Assembly (NCBI GenBank): GCA_022447205.1 | Contig: JAKVBQ010000001.1 | Coordinates: 1-64,000, forward strand | Direction: 5' to 3' | DNA: 64,000 bases | Origin: Phycisphaerales bacterium | Lineage (GTDB): Bacteria; Planctomycetota; Phycisphaerae; Phycisphaerales; SM1A02 | In this document: positions 19,221-27,467 of the stretch, in pieces | Position numbering within the stretch: position 1 is the first letter of the stretch | How the letters are laid out: each line of letters starts with the position of its first letter | Program-made: the position numbers and the translations under genes | The notes under the pieces: generated by a model | The model's database searches: none | Seen by the model: the letters and a program-made list of their open reading frames with translations, nothing else | Told to the model about the DNA's origin: nothing

Positions 19221-20429
19221 ATGACCACGCTCGAGCTCATCATCATCCCCTGCCTTGCAGTGTCCATCGCTGCCGTGGGGTTGTGGCTCGTCACCATGAT
19301 CAGGGTGCGCCGCTGCGTCGACGCCTCGATCTCGATGCGCGAAGGGGTCGGCCTGCCGGAACCACCGGGCGGCTGGCCTTCGGTCTCCGTCGTGATCCCC
19401 GCCCATGACGAGGAGGACGTGATCGAGCGCTGTGCTCGCGGCCTCCTGGCGCAGGACTATCCGAACCTGGAGGTCGTCTTCGCCCTCGATCGATGCACCG
19501 ACCGGACCGAGGAGCTGCTCAGGAAGGTCGTGGGTGACGACCCTCGTTTCACGATCGTCACCATCGACAGCTGTCCCGATGACTGGGCAGGCAAGTGCAA
19601 TGCCGCCGCCACGGGTGTTCGCCATGCCGGCGGCGACCAGCTGGTCTTCACCGATGCCGACACCGATTTCCACCCCGATCTCATCCGTGCGTCGGTGGCA
19701 TTGCGTCTTCGGGAGGATGTCGATCTGCTCAGCGTGCTCAGCACCCTCTCGATGACCCGATGGGATGAATGGTGCGCCCAGCCCGTCGCCACCCTGAACC
19801 TCATCCGGATGCACCCCCTCGACCAGGTCAACCGACGGGAACGACCTCGTGCGTTCGCCAATGGTCAGTTCATGCTCTTCACCAGCGAGATGTACCACCG
19901 CCTGGGCGGGCATGAGCAGGTTCGTGACGACCTCCTCGAGGACATCGCCTTCGCGCGTGCGGTTCGCAGCAACGAGGGGCATGCCGTGATCGTCAACGCT
20001 GATCACATGCTGAACGTCTCGATGTACGACTCCCTGAAGGATTTCTGCGAGGGTTGGAAGCGGATCTTCATCGAGGTCGCCCGCCGCCGTCCCCGCCGCC
20101 TCGTGGGCTGGGGGATTCGTGCCTTCACCGGAGGTGTCGTGGCGCCGCTCATCCAGGTGCTCTCGATCGTGGTGGGCATCATGCTCGCCATGCAGGGGAA
20201 CGTCCTGGCGTCGACCCTGGGCATCGCGCCCGCATCCGCCGGTCTCGTGCTGCAGGCGATCGCGCTCGCCTGGATCTATCGTCTCGGACAGGCCCCGGTC
20301 AGCGGCATCATCGGATTCCCGGTCGGTTCCGCGATCCTGACCTGGGTCATGTTCGATGGTGCGCGTGACCTGATCTCCGGACGCCCCATACGCTGGGGTG
20401 GACGGGACTACGTCCTCAAGTCGAATTGA
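19221..20429 (+). CDS. Membrane-bound family 2 glycosyltransferase
   Basis: 402 residues: one N-terminal membrane helix (about 4-27), a cytoplasmic GT-A catalytic domain and about three C-terminal membrane helices (about 305-385). The GT2 signs are SVVIPAHDEEDVIERC, the DxD metal site Asp145-Ala-Asp147 in FTDADTDF, LLEDIAFAR (catalytic acidic ED) and a GWKRIF segment in the place of QxxRW. Layout resembles HpnB-type hopanoid-associated and carotenoid glycosyltransferases, but sugar and acceptor cannot be assigned. SurE follows 32 bp downstream on the same strand, so the two are probably co-transcribed. Confidence 0.8.
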   Translation: MTTLELIIIPCLAVSIAAVGLWLVTMIRVRRCVDASISMREGVGLPEPPGGWPSVSVVIPAHDEEDVIERCARGLLAQDYPNLEVVFALDRCTDRTEELLRKVVGDDPRFTIVTIDSCPDDWAGKCNAAATGVRHAGGDQLVFTDADTDFHPDLIRASVALRLREDVDLLSVLSTLSMTRWDEWCAQPVATLNLIRMHPLDQVNRRERPRAFANGQFMLFTSEMYHRLGGHEQVRDDLLEDIAFARAVRSNEGHAVIVNADHMLNVSMYDSLKDFCEGWKRIFIEVARRRPRRLVGWGIRAFTGGVVAPLIQVLSIVVGIMLAMQGNVLASTLGIAPASAGLVLQAIALAWIYRLGQAPVSGIIGFPVGSAILTWVMFDGARDLISGRPIRWGGRDYVLKSN

Positions 20430-20461
20430 AACCCCACCCTCCGATGGAATGAACGAGAACG

Positions 20462-21247
20462 ATGCGAATCCTGCTCACCAATGACGACGGCATCCACGCT
20501 CCCGGGATCGAGGCGATGCACGCCGCACTCCAGGGACTCGGCGAGATCATGACCGTGGCCCCGCTGACCGTGCAGTCCGCGACGAGTCACGGCATCACCT
20601 TCCACGAGCCGCTCATGGCGGACGAGGTGACGGTCAACGAGTCGATGAGCGGGATCGCCGTCGACGGCCGTCCTGCGGACTGCGTGAAGGTCGCGCTTCG
20701 CACGCTCTGGGCGCGTCGGTTCGGGGAGGGCACGCGACCGGATCTCGTGGTCAGCGGGATGAACTCCGGTGCCAATGTGGGCATCAACGTGATCTACAGC
20801 GGCACCGTCGCGGCTGCGATCGAAGCGGCCTTCCTCGGGGTGCCGGCCATCGCGGTGAGTCTCCATATCGGCGATCGTTCCTCGATCCGCTACGGTCGGG
20901 CCGCCGAGATCGCACGCACGGTGATCGACCGGATCCTCGAGCATCCGATCGATCCTCATTCCGTGATCAACGTGAACGTGCCGCGCACCGAGACCGACGA
21001 TGCCCCGATGCCGCCGATTCGCGTCGTCGAGATGAACACCGCGGCGGGCGCCTCCTCCTTCGAGGAACGGTCCAGCCCAGACGGTCGTGTCTACTACTGG
21101 GCGTGTGGAAGCGGACTCGCCTTCGAAAACACCACCCCCGGCAGCGACGTGGAGACCCTGCTCGAGCGGTCGGTCACGGTGACGCCGCTGAACTACGACC
21201 TGACGGACCACGGCCGGATGAACACCTGGCGGGAACGTCTCCAGTAG
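20462..21247 (+). CDS. surE: 5'/3'-nucleotidase SurE
   Basis: 261 residues, normal SurE length. It removes phosphate from nucleoside monophosphates and is linked to stationary-phase survival. The N-terminal MRILLTNDDGI holds the metal-binding Asp8-Asp9, with further ligands expected at Ser39 (SATSHGI) and in the MNSGANVG loop. The motif YSGTVAAAIE is also conserved. The ATG at 20462 is preceded by a GAACGAGAACG stretch without a strong Shine-Dalgarno. It lies downstream of the GT2 gene and converges on the TonB-like gene. Confidence 0.94.
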   Translation: MRILLTNDDGIHAPGIEAMHAALQGLGEIMTVAPLTVQSATSHGITFHEPLMADEVTVNESMSGIAVDGRPADCVKVALRTLWARRFGEGTRPDLVVSGMNSGANVGINVIYSGTVAAAIEAAFLGVPAIAVSLHIGDRSSIRYGRAAEIARTVIDRILEHPIDPHSVINVNVPRTETDDAPMPPIRVVEMNTAAGASSFEERSSPDGRVYYWACGSGLAFENTTPGSDVETLLERSVTVTPLNYDLTDHGRMNTWRERLQ

Positions 21248-21261
21248 GGGGCTTCCGGAAT

Positions 21262-22290
21262 CTACCGAAGGATGATTCGGAGCCTGATGTCGACCGTCTT
21301 GTCGCCTTCAAGCTCCTTCAAGCGGTCACCGGTCGCACGCCATCGATAGAGCGAGTCCAGGATCGGTTCATCGACCCGACGGTCCCGACTTGATTCGAGG
21401 ATCACCGCGGAGCGCGGCCTGCCATCGCGTCCGAATCGGATCTCGACGAGCGGGTTGCTGAACTGGGCGGTGAGCGTCGTCAGTTCGGTGAAGACCGGTC
21501 GCCTCGTCTTGAGTTCCAGTCCTCCTGCCGCCAGTGGCTTCCCGGCGCGCCACGTGCTCGGGGGCACCTCGATCACGCTGGTCGCATCGGATTCCTTCTC
21601 CGCGGCATCACCGTCCGCGGGTTCGCCGTCACCCTCGCCGGGGCCCGTGTTCGGGCTGGGCGTTGGGGTTGGTGCAGGCTTGGGGTCGCTTTCCGGTTGC
21701 GGAGGCTGCTCGGGAACCGGTTCCGTCTGCGGCTCGGTCTCAGGTGCCTCCGGTGCGGGCTCGGTGGTCGGTGCAACGGGTTGCTCTCCGGGGGCCTCTT
21801 TGGGATCGACCGGAGCGGTCTTCTCGACGGTGGTTGCTTCGGCAGGCTCCGGTGCATCAGGTGCACGCGGCGTGTTCCGTTCCTTCGTCATCGGGGCGGT
21901 CACCGATGGCTTGGAGCCTTCCGGACTGCGCTCGGATGCGGGAACGGTCCGCTCGACGGGCGGTCGTGTCGTCTCCGGGACGGGTGGTGGTGCGCCTCCG
22001 CCCGCGGACGGGTTCATCTTGAACGCCGCCTGATCGGTTTCCGCCAGGCGAGCCAGGTGTTCCTCGTATTCCTCGTAGCCGATCCAGTTCATGGTCTTCG
22101 CCATCGAGTCATCGATGCCGAGGACGGTCTCGTTCTCCTCCGGTGCCGGCGGTTCGATCGCGCTCGCGAGGTCGACGATGCCGCGAGCCTCCGAGGCATT
22201 CGAGATCCGTTCAAGCAGCGGGATCACCACCATGCCGTGGAAGGCGAGGCTGACGAGGAAGCCGAGCAGGATGCAGCGTCGTTCGTTCAT
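21262..22290 (-). CDS. TonB-like energy-transducer protein with Pro-rich spacer
   Basis: About 342 residues from the ATG at 22290. A short cytoplasmic start is followed by one membrane helix (ILLGFLVSLAFHGMVVIPLL, with the in-helix His typical of TonB). Then come an acidic, Pro/Glu/Thr-rich spacer of about 160 residues and a C-terminal domain (VEIRFGRDGRPRSAVILESS...RRVDEPILDSLYRWRATG) that resembles the TonB C-terminal fold. It would couple the proton motive force to outer-membrane transport through the adjacent ExbD. The longer frame starting at 22320 is rejected because a TACACT hexamer (22310-22315) lies between. No ExbB-like gene is in the window. Confidence 0.7.
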   Translation of the reverse strand: MNERRCILLGFLVSLAFHGMVVIPLLERISNASEARGIVDLASAIEPPAPEENETVLGIDDSMAKTMNWIGYEEYEEHLARLAETDQAAFKMNPSAGGGAPPPVPETTRPPVERTVPASERSPEGSKPSVTAPMTKERNTPRAPDAPEPAEATTVEKTAPVDPKEAPGEQPVAPTTEPAPEAPETEPQTEPVPEQPPQPESDPKPAPTPTPSPNTGPGEGDGEPADGDAAEKESDATSVIEVPPSTWRAGKPLAAGGLELKTRRPVFTELTTLTAQFSNPLVEIRFGRDGRPRSAVILESSRDRRVDEPILDSLYRWRATGDRLKELEGDKTVDIRLRIILR

Positions 22291-22309
22291 GGTGGTGGGT
22301 GTCGGGGAC

Positions 22310-22315
22310 AGTGTA
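22310..22315 (-). promoter_or_regulatory. -10-like TACACT before the TonB-like gene
   Basis: CTACACTG on the minus strand, 19 bp before the chosen ATG. It indicates that the TonB-like gene can be transcribed separately from exbD. Confidence 0.35.
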
Positions 22316-22362
22316 GGCAACCGATCGCATCAAGGACATCGGCAAGGGGCCTGTCGGCCGGC

Positions 22363-22809
22363 TCACTCGGGTGAGGAAGCTGTCGCCGCACCGTCCTCGC
22401 GGGGCCTGCCCACGAGGTTGATCGTGATTCCGGTCGGTCGGAGCCGGTCCCAGACATCCTGGAGAAGCGGGGCCCGGTCCACGCTGCCCTGACCCTCCGC
22501 GACCGCGAGGTAGACCACGGTTTCGGGATCGAGGGTCACTCGTTCGAGGATCAGGTCCGGCAACGCCTCGAGTTCGACCTGGGTTCGATCAAGAAAGACA
22601 CCACCATCGAGATCGATGGAGATCGTGGCTGCCGGTGCGGGTTCCGCGGGCTGCCCGGTCTCGAAGCTGTGGAGTTCCATCGGGACCAGGTCGACCCGGG
22701 TCATGAGCACCATGGCGTAGATGAAGAACACGAGGAGCAGGAAGATCACGTCGATCATCGGCGTGATCTCGATCCTCGTCTCGATCTGGCTTCTTCGAAG
22801 GGTGGCCAT
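22363..22809 (-). CDS. exbD: ExbD/TolR-family proton-channel subunit
   Basis: 148 residues. A short basic cytoplasmic N-terminus leads into a single membrane helix with the family motif TPMIDVIFLLLVFFI; Asp20 is the proton-path residue of ExbD/TolR. The periplasmic domain (about 45-140) has the expected alpha/beta pattern (ISIDLDGGVFLDRTQV..., VYLAVAEGQGSV). It works with an ExbB/TolQ partner that is not encoded nearby and, by position, with the TonB-like gene downstream. It sits 21 bp after the STAS gene in the same direction. ExbD versus TolR cannot be separated by sequence alone; the TonB neighbour favours ExbD. Confidence 0.85.
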   Translation of the reverse strand: MATLRRSQIETRIEITPMIDVIFLLLVFFIYAMVLMTRVDLVPMELHSFETGQPAEPAPAATISIDLDGGVFLDRTQVELEALPDLILERVTLDPETVVYLAVAEGQGSVDRAPLLQDVWDRLRPTGITINLVGRPREDGAATASSPE

Positions 22810-22830
22810 TCCTTGCGAACTTCGACCTGC

Positions 22831-23172
22831 TCAGTCGTTCAACTGCAGGGAGGCGAGCGCGGTCGTCACGTCCTCCGTGAAGTCGAAGATCTTGTCGAGC
22901 CCGGTGATCATCAGCACGCCCCAGACCTGGTCGTCGACGGAGCAGATGCGCATGTTTCGTCCCGCGGTGTTGAGCCGCTTCCGGACCCGCAGCATCTGGG
23001 CGATGTTCGAGGAGTTGAGGTAGGAGACGTTCGCGAGATTGAGGATCACGTCCGGGACGGCGTCGCCAAGGTCCTCCATGCGCTGCATGAGCGATGACAT
23101 CTCCTCGGAGAAGGCGGGTTCATCCGCGAGTTCCGCGATCGTGATCTGTTCTGACCAGGCTTCGATTGGCAT
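22831..23172 (-). CDS. STAS-domain protein (anti-sigma factor antagonist-like)
   Basis: 113 residues, a single STAS domain. VILNLANVSYLNSSNIAQMLRVRKRL corresponds to the beta-strand and phosphorylation-loop region of SpoIIAA-like proteins; one of the two Ser in NSSN would be the phosphorylation site. Such proteins capture an anti-sigma kinase when unphosphorylated and so free a sigma factor, or act as scaffold parts of other signalling complexes. No RsbW-like kinase, PP2C phosphatase or sigma gene is adjacent. It is first in a leftward group with exbD. Confidence 0.82.
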   Translation of the reverse strand: MPIEAWSEQITIAELADEPAFSEEMSSLMQRMEDLGDAVPDVILNLANVSYLNSSNIAQMLRVRKRLNTAGRNMRICSVDDQVWGVLMITGLDKIFDFTEDVTTALASLQLND

Positions 23173-23200
23173 GTCTTGTGCTCTCCCGTCGAGGTGATCG

Positions 23201-23206
23201 ACTCTA
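23201..23206 (-). promoter_or_regulatory. -10-like TAGAGT before the STAS gene
   Basis: TAGAGT on the minus strand, 28 bp before the ATG, located between the gyrA stop and the STAS gene. Confidence 0.25.
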
Positions 23207-23244
23207 CCACGCCTGAGTCGGTCTGGGGTGGTGAATCATCTTGA

Positions 23245-25881
23245 TCAGTCGTCAGTGGGGACTCGCGCCATGGATACCAGTGAATCCGTGTCCCGGAGAC
23301 GAACCACCCGCACGCCCTGCGTGTTGCGCCCCATCTTCGAGATCTGGTCGACGTCGGTCCTGATGAGCTGTCCGTTGAGGGTGACGAAGACCACGCCCTC
23401 GCCTTCGACGACCGGTCGGATGGACACGACCTGACCGTTGCGGTCCGTGGTCTTGATGTCGATCCGTCCCTTGCCGCCTCGTCCCTGGGGACGGGTCGAG
23501 CCGTCTTCGGCATGCACGAGGTACTCGCTGAGCGGAGTGCGCTTGCCGTAGCCGTTCCGTGTCACGGTCAGCAGGTCAGCGTCATCGTCGCATCGAACCA
23601 GTCCGACGACCTGGTCGTCCTTGCCGATCTCGATGCCCTTGACGCCGGCCGCGGCACGGCCCATCACCCTGGCATCATCCTCGTTGAACCGGATCGCCAT
23701 GCCGCTGGAGGTCGCGAGCAGGACGTGGCTCTCTCCGGTGGTCTGGACGACGCCGATCAGCTGGTCGCCCTCGTTGAGGTTGACCGCGATGATGCCGGAG
23801 CGGTTGACGTTTCGGTAGTCCTTCAGTGCGGTGCGCTTCACCTTGCCCTGGGCCATGGCGAAGAACAGGTAGTCCTCGGACTTCTCGAAATCCGCAATGG
23901 GTAGGAAGAATCGAGCGGTCTCTCCATCTCGGAGATCGATGAGATTCTGGATTGGGCGACCTCGCGAGGTCCTGCTCATCTCCGGGATCTGCCAGACCTT
24001 CATGCGGAACACCCGGCCGGTGCTCGTGAAGCAGAGGAGGTCGGTGTGGGTGGTCGAGACGAAGACGTGTTCGACGAAGTCGCCGTCCTTCGTCTGGCTT
24101 CCCTTGATGCCGGTGCCGCCTCGGCCCTGTGACCGGTAGGTGTCGACCGGGAGACGCTTGACGTAGCCCTCGTGGCTGATCGTGACGACGACATCGTGTT
24201 CCTGGATGAGGGACTCGATCTCGAGGTCGTCGGCATCGCCTTCCTCGATCTGGGTGCGACGTTCATCGCCGAAGCGCTCGACGATGTCGTTGCAGTCGTC
24301 CACGATGATCTGCCGGACTCGTTCGGGGCTGGCGAGAATCGATTCGTAGTCCTCGATCTCGTCGTGGAGCTTGCGCAGTTCCGCGGCGAGTTCCTCGATC
24401 TCGAGTCCGACGAGCTGGATCAGGCGCAGCGCGCCGATCGCTTCCGCCTGGACCCGGGTCAGCGTGACACCATCACCGGCCTGGGAACGTTCGAGCAGCG
24501 CCTTCGGCACCAGCTCGGCGTATTGATGGTCGGGGGCGATCTGGAACGCGCGTTCCTGCAGGCGCTCGATCGCCTCTTCCCGGGTCTTGCTCGAGCGGAT
24601 CAGCTTGATGACCTCGTCGATGTCGCAGACCGCGTAGATCTTGCCCTCGAGCTTGTGTGCGTCCTGGCGGGCGCGTCGCAGGAGGAATTCGGTGCGACGT
24701 CGGATGACTTCCTTGCGATGGTCGATCCAGCACTGGACCAGCTGCTTGAAGGAGAGCGTTCTCGGTCGGTTGTTGACCAGCGCGATGTTGATGATCGAGA
24801 AGGTCGACTGGAGCGGCGTGTAGCGGTAGATCTGCTTCTCGACCACGAACGGGTCCGCGCCGCGCTTGAGCTCGACCAGGATCCTGGTCTGGGCGTTGCG
24901 GCCGGAGTGGTTGTGGATGTTCGCGATGTCGGGGATCCGACCGTCCTTGCCGGCTTCGATGGCAAGCTTCTCGAGGAGGTTCGACTGGACGACCTGGTAG
25001 GGGATCTCCTCGATCACCAGGTAGTCACGGCCCTTGCGTTCCTCGTGGCGGACCTTGCCCCGGACCACGACCCGCCCGCGACCTGTCGCGTAGGCCTCGA
25101 CGATCCCGCGTCGGCCGACGATCGTGCCGCCGGTCGGGAAGTCCGGTCCCGGGACCAGTTCGAGCAGGTCGGCCAGTTCGATGTCGGGGTTCTCCATCAC
25201 CGCGTTGATCGCCTTGCAGATCTCGGTGATGTTGTGGGGCGGCATGCTCGATGCCATGCCGACCGCGATGCCGCTGGAACCATTGACCAGGAGGTTCGGG
25301 ATCTTCGCGGGAAGCACGATCGGTTCAGTGAGTCGGTCGTCGTAGTTCGGTCGGTAGTCGACGGTGTCGAACTTGATGTCGTCCATCATCGCGACCGTCG
25401 CTGCGGTCATGCGCGCTTCGGTGTATCGCATCGCGGCGGGGGGGTCGCCTTCGATCGAACCGAAGTTGCCCTGCTTGTCGACCAGCAGGTAGCGGGTCTT
25501 CCAGGACTGACCCATGTTCACGAGCGTCGGGTAGATCACGCTTTCGCCGTGCGGGTGGTAGTTGCCCGAGGTGTCACCGGCGATCTTCGCGCACTTGATG
25601 TGCTTGCGGCCGGGGGTCAGGTTGAGGTCGTGCATCGCGACGAGGATGCGTCGCTGGGACGGCTTGAGACCGTCGCGGACGTCGGGCAGCGCCCGGTCCA
25701 TGATGGTGCTCATCGCGTAGGTCAGGTACGAGTCGTGAAGTTCCCGATCGATCTCGAGTTCGACGATCCGATCGCGTGGAGCTTCGGCGACGGAGCCCTC
25801 GTTCGCGTCTTCGGGTGGTGTCTGGTCGTGCTCGTCTGACATCTCGGGATCTGGTCCACGTACCGGGGGTGAGTGCGTCAT
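23245..25881 (-). CDS. gyrA: DNA gyrase subunit A
   Basis: 878 residues. The catalytic tyrosine is Tyr153 in AAMRYTEARM. The gyrase-specific box reads QGRGGTG at about 585-591, so this is GyrA rather than ParC, although the second box residue is Gly instead of the common Arg. The quinolone region reads HPHGESVIYPT: Ser114 matches E. coli Ser83, but the position of Asp87 is Pro118. C-terminal beta-pinwheel blades follow. The ATG at 25881 is drawn as start; the alternative ATG at 25842 (MSDEHD) must be considered because an 11-bp hairpin abuts the first ATG. A -10-like TAGAAT lies 36 bp upstream. gyrB is not in the window. Confidence 0.95.
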   Translation of the reverse strand: MTHSPPVRGPDPEMSDEHDQTPPEDANEGSVAEAPRDRIVELEIDRELHDSYLTYAMSTIMDRALPDVRDGLKPSQRRILVAMHDLNLTPGRKHIKCAKIAGDTSGNYHPHGESVIYPTLVNMGQSWKTRYLLVDKQGNFGSIEGDPPAAMRYTEARMTAATVAMMDDIKFDTVDYRPNYDDRLTEPIVLPAKIPNLLVNGSSGIAVGMASSMPPHNITEICKAINAVMENPDIELADLLELVPGPDFPTGGTIVGRRGIVEAYATGRGRVVVRGKVRHEERKGRDYLVIEEIPYQVVQSNLLEKLAIEAGKDGRIPDIANIHNHSGRNAQTRILVELKRGADPFVVEKQIYRYTPLQSTFSIINIALVNNRPRTLSFKQLVQCWIDHRKEVIRRRTEFLLRRARQDAHKLEGKIYAVCDIDEVIKLIRSSKTREEAIERLQERAFQIAPDHQYAELVPKALLERSQAGDGVTLTRVQAEAIGALRLIQLVGLEIEELAAELRKLHDEIEDYESILASPERVRQIIVDDCNDIVERFGDERRTQIEEGDADDLEIESLIQEHDVVVTISHEGYVKRLPVDTYRSQGRGGTGIKGSQTKDGDFVEHVFVSTTHTDLLCFTSTGRVFRMKVWQIPEMSRTSRGRPIQNLIDLRDGETARFFLPIADFEKSEDYLFFAMAQGKVKRTALKDYRNVNRSGIIAVNLNEGDQLIGVVQTTGESHVLLATSSGMAIRFNEDDARVMGRAAAGVKGIEIGKDDQVVGLVRCDDDADLLTVTRNGYGKRTPLSEYLVHAEDGSTRPQGRGGKGRIDIKTTDRNGQVVSIRPVVEGEGVVFVTLNGQLIRTDVDQISKMGRNTQGVRVVRLRDTDSLVSMARVPTDD

Positions 25882-25906
25882 CCGCCGGCGGTGAAACCAC
25901 CGGCGG
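25882..25906 (-). promoter_or_regulatory. Leader hairpin abutting the gyrA start codon
   Basis: On the minus strand the RNA can form an 11-bp stem (CCGCCGGUGGU with ACCGCCGGCGG, one G-U pair) with a 3-nt loop. It ends directly at the first gyrA ATG and fills nearly the whole predicted leader. It has no T-run, so it is more likely a translational element than a terminator of the upstream gene. Confidence 0.5.
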
Positions 25907-25917
25907 GAGGATCATTC

Positions 25918-25923
25918 ATTCTA
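25918..25923 (-). promoter_or_regulatory. -10-like TAGAAT before gyrA
   Basis: TAGAAT on the minus strand, 36 bp before the first gyrA ATG. A transcript starting about 7 bp downstream would begin with the hairpin at 25882-25906. Confidence 0.4.
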
Positions 25924-25974
25924 CTCGAAACCAAGCGGAATCGCTGGCTTTCCGGGTGGTCGATCTTCCCGTTT

Positions 25975-26604
25975 TCACGCAGGATCCGAGGGGGTGATCA
26001 GTGCGAGGAACTCCACGTTTCCGGGGACACCCTTCCGGCGGCTGCTCTTGCCTCCCACCAGAGGGGATCTGGTGGTCGCCTCGGTGTTGAATCCCAGTGT
26101 GGACAGTTCGTTGACGACTTCCTCGAGCACCTCCTCGGCATGTTCCGGAGGGAGAAAACCGTCGTTGAGGAGCTGCTTTCGCTCGCCCTGGAGTTCGTAG
26201 TGCGGCTTCACGAGCGACACCACCCGACCGCCGGGTTTCAGCCATGATCGTGCGGCGGGGAGGGCGAGGCGCTGGGGGGTCCAGGCCAGATCGAGGACCA
26301 CCAGGTCGACGGGCTCCGGTTCGGCATGCAGTGCGTTGGTGCGTTCCCGAACCGTGACCCGGTCGTCGTTGCGCAGCTTCCAGGCGAGCACTCCGTACCC
26401 GGTGTCGATCGCGGTCACGTGCGAGGCGCCCCGGGAGAGGAGGCAGTCCGTGAATCCGCCGACATTGCATCCGAAGTCCGCGCAGTTCAAGCCCGTGACG
26501 TCCAGTTCGAACGTCTCGAGGGCATGGTCGAGCTTGTCGCCCGCCCTTGACACGAAGCGTCGCTCAGCCACCGGTTGTTCCGGGGCGCGTGGAGAGTGCG
26601 GCAT
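25975..26604 (-). CDS. TlyA-like FtsJ-fold RNA methyltransferase lacking the S4 domain
   Basis: 209 residues. FVSRAGDKLDHALETF and NCADFGCNVGGFTDCLLSRGA correspond to the TlyA/hemolysin-A family linker and S-adenosylmethionine-binding motif I (normally DVGASTGGFTDCLLQ). VVLDLAWTPQRLALP, LVKPHYEL and RKGVPGNVEFLALI are the later motifs. TlyA enzymes 2'-O-methylate rRNA and carry an N-terminal S4 RNA-binding domain of about 60 residues; here only about 15 residues precede the VSRAG motif, so S4 is missing. Substrate choice may therefore differ. The start overlaps the end of lpxI by 41 bp, so the two genes are co-transcribed. Confidence 0.78.
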   Translation of the reverse strand: MPHSPRAPEQPVAERRFVSRAGDKLDHALETFELDVTGLNCADFGCNVGGFTDCLLSRGASHVTAIDTGYGVLAWKLRNDDRVTVRERTNALHAEPEPVDLVVLDLAWTPQRLALPAARSWLKPGGRVVSLVKPHYELQGERKQLLNDGFLPPEHAEEVLEEVVNELSTLGFNTEATTRSPLVGGKSSRRKGVPGNVEFLALITPSDPA

Positions 26605-27439
26605 CGGGTCCGGATGCGCCGACCCCGACGATCGCGATTCCCGCCCGTTCCGCGGCTTCGATCACCTTCGGGCGATCCAGCAGGATGGTCCTGCCCGCAC
26701 CGACAGCGAGGCAGTTCGCTCCGTGACGTGCCAGCATCTCGATGGTGTTCAGTCCGATGGTCGGGACGTCCGCTCGCATGTCGTGCTCGCGGCTTGCGGT
26801 CTTGAGCAGCGTCCAGCCACCTCTCGGGCAGAGTCCGCCGCTTCGCTCGATGAGGCGGTCCGTTCCCTCGATCGCCTCGACACCGATCACGTCCAGTTCG
26901 CGGACGGTGATCGCCTGGCCGATCTCCCATTCGACCGACTGCTCGAGGATGCCCCATCCGAAGACGATGTCTCCCGGGTGGGCGGGCTCGTTCCTGGTCA
27001 TCACGCCTTCGAGCGCAAGGTGGTCCGGGATGTACTTCGTTGAATCGATGAGTTCGACCCCGCTCCGTGTCAGTTCGTCCGCAACCGTCCGGAGGAGGAT
27101 CGAGGACCGCTTGTCGTGTCGGAGACGACGATACCAGATGTCGATCGTGCGCCAGTCGGGGATGTTCCTGAGTACACGCCACGGGTCGTGCATGCGCACC
27201 TTCTCGACGGTGCCTGCGAGCACCGCCTGTCGTGCACCATGCCGTCGACAGAGTCGGATCCACCGCCCGATCTGCAGCACGCCCGCCTCCTTGAAGTCGT
27301 CACAGGCCTCGCGGAACTCCGGATCGTGGCAGTCCTTGAGTCCGACCCCGCACACGCGATGCCCTGCCGCGCGCATGCCTTCCGCGATCACGACGGGAAG
27401 TCGTCCCTTGCCTGCGATGATTCCGAGTGTCTCGGCCAT
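26564..27439 (-). CDS. lpxI: UDP-2,3-diacylglucosamine pyrophosphatase LpxI
   Basis: 291 residues. It cleaves UDP-2,3-diacylglucosamine to lipid X and UMP, the fourth step of lipid A synthesis, replacing LpxH. N-terminal LGIIAGKGRLPVVIAEGMRAAGHRV is the LpxI opening. HDMRADVPTIGLNT contains the conserved Asp region essential in LpxI, and CLAVGAGRTILLDRPKVIEAAERAGI is the family C-terminus. Its presence implies that the organism makes lipid A. Other lpx genes are not in the window. The stop lies within the TlyA-like gene. Confidence 0.9.
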   Translation of the reverse strand: MAETLGIIAGKGRLPVVIAEGMRAAGHRVCGVGLKDCHDPEFREACDDFKEAGVLQIGRWIRLCRRHGARQAVLAGTVEKVRMHDPWRVLRNIPDWRTIDIWYRRLRHDKRSSILLRTVADELTRSGVELIDSTKYIPDHLALEGVMTRNEPAHPGDIVFGWGILEQSVEWEIGQAITVRELDVIGVEAIEGTDRLIERSGGLCPRGGWTLLKTASREHDMRADVPTIGLNTIEMLARHGANCLAVGAGRTILLDRPKVIEAAERAGIAIVGVGASGPDAALSTRPGTTGG

Positions 27440-27467
27440 GTGCGGAGGATACCGCAGGCGGTCCCGC

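Noticed and set aside
19155-20006. Upstream extension of the nnrE reading frame (510-residue frame)
   Set aside because: The frame is antisense to the GT2 gene; YjeF_N homology begins only near 19154 and the extension has no recognisable domain.
24172-25839. 555-residue plus-strand open frame across gyrA
   Set aside because: Antisense shadow of gyrA with repetitive Asp/Val/Leu composition; no start signal.
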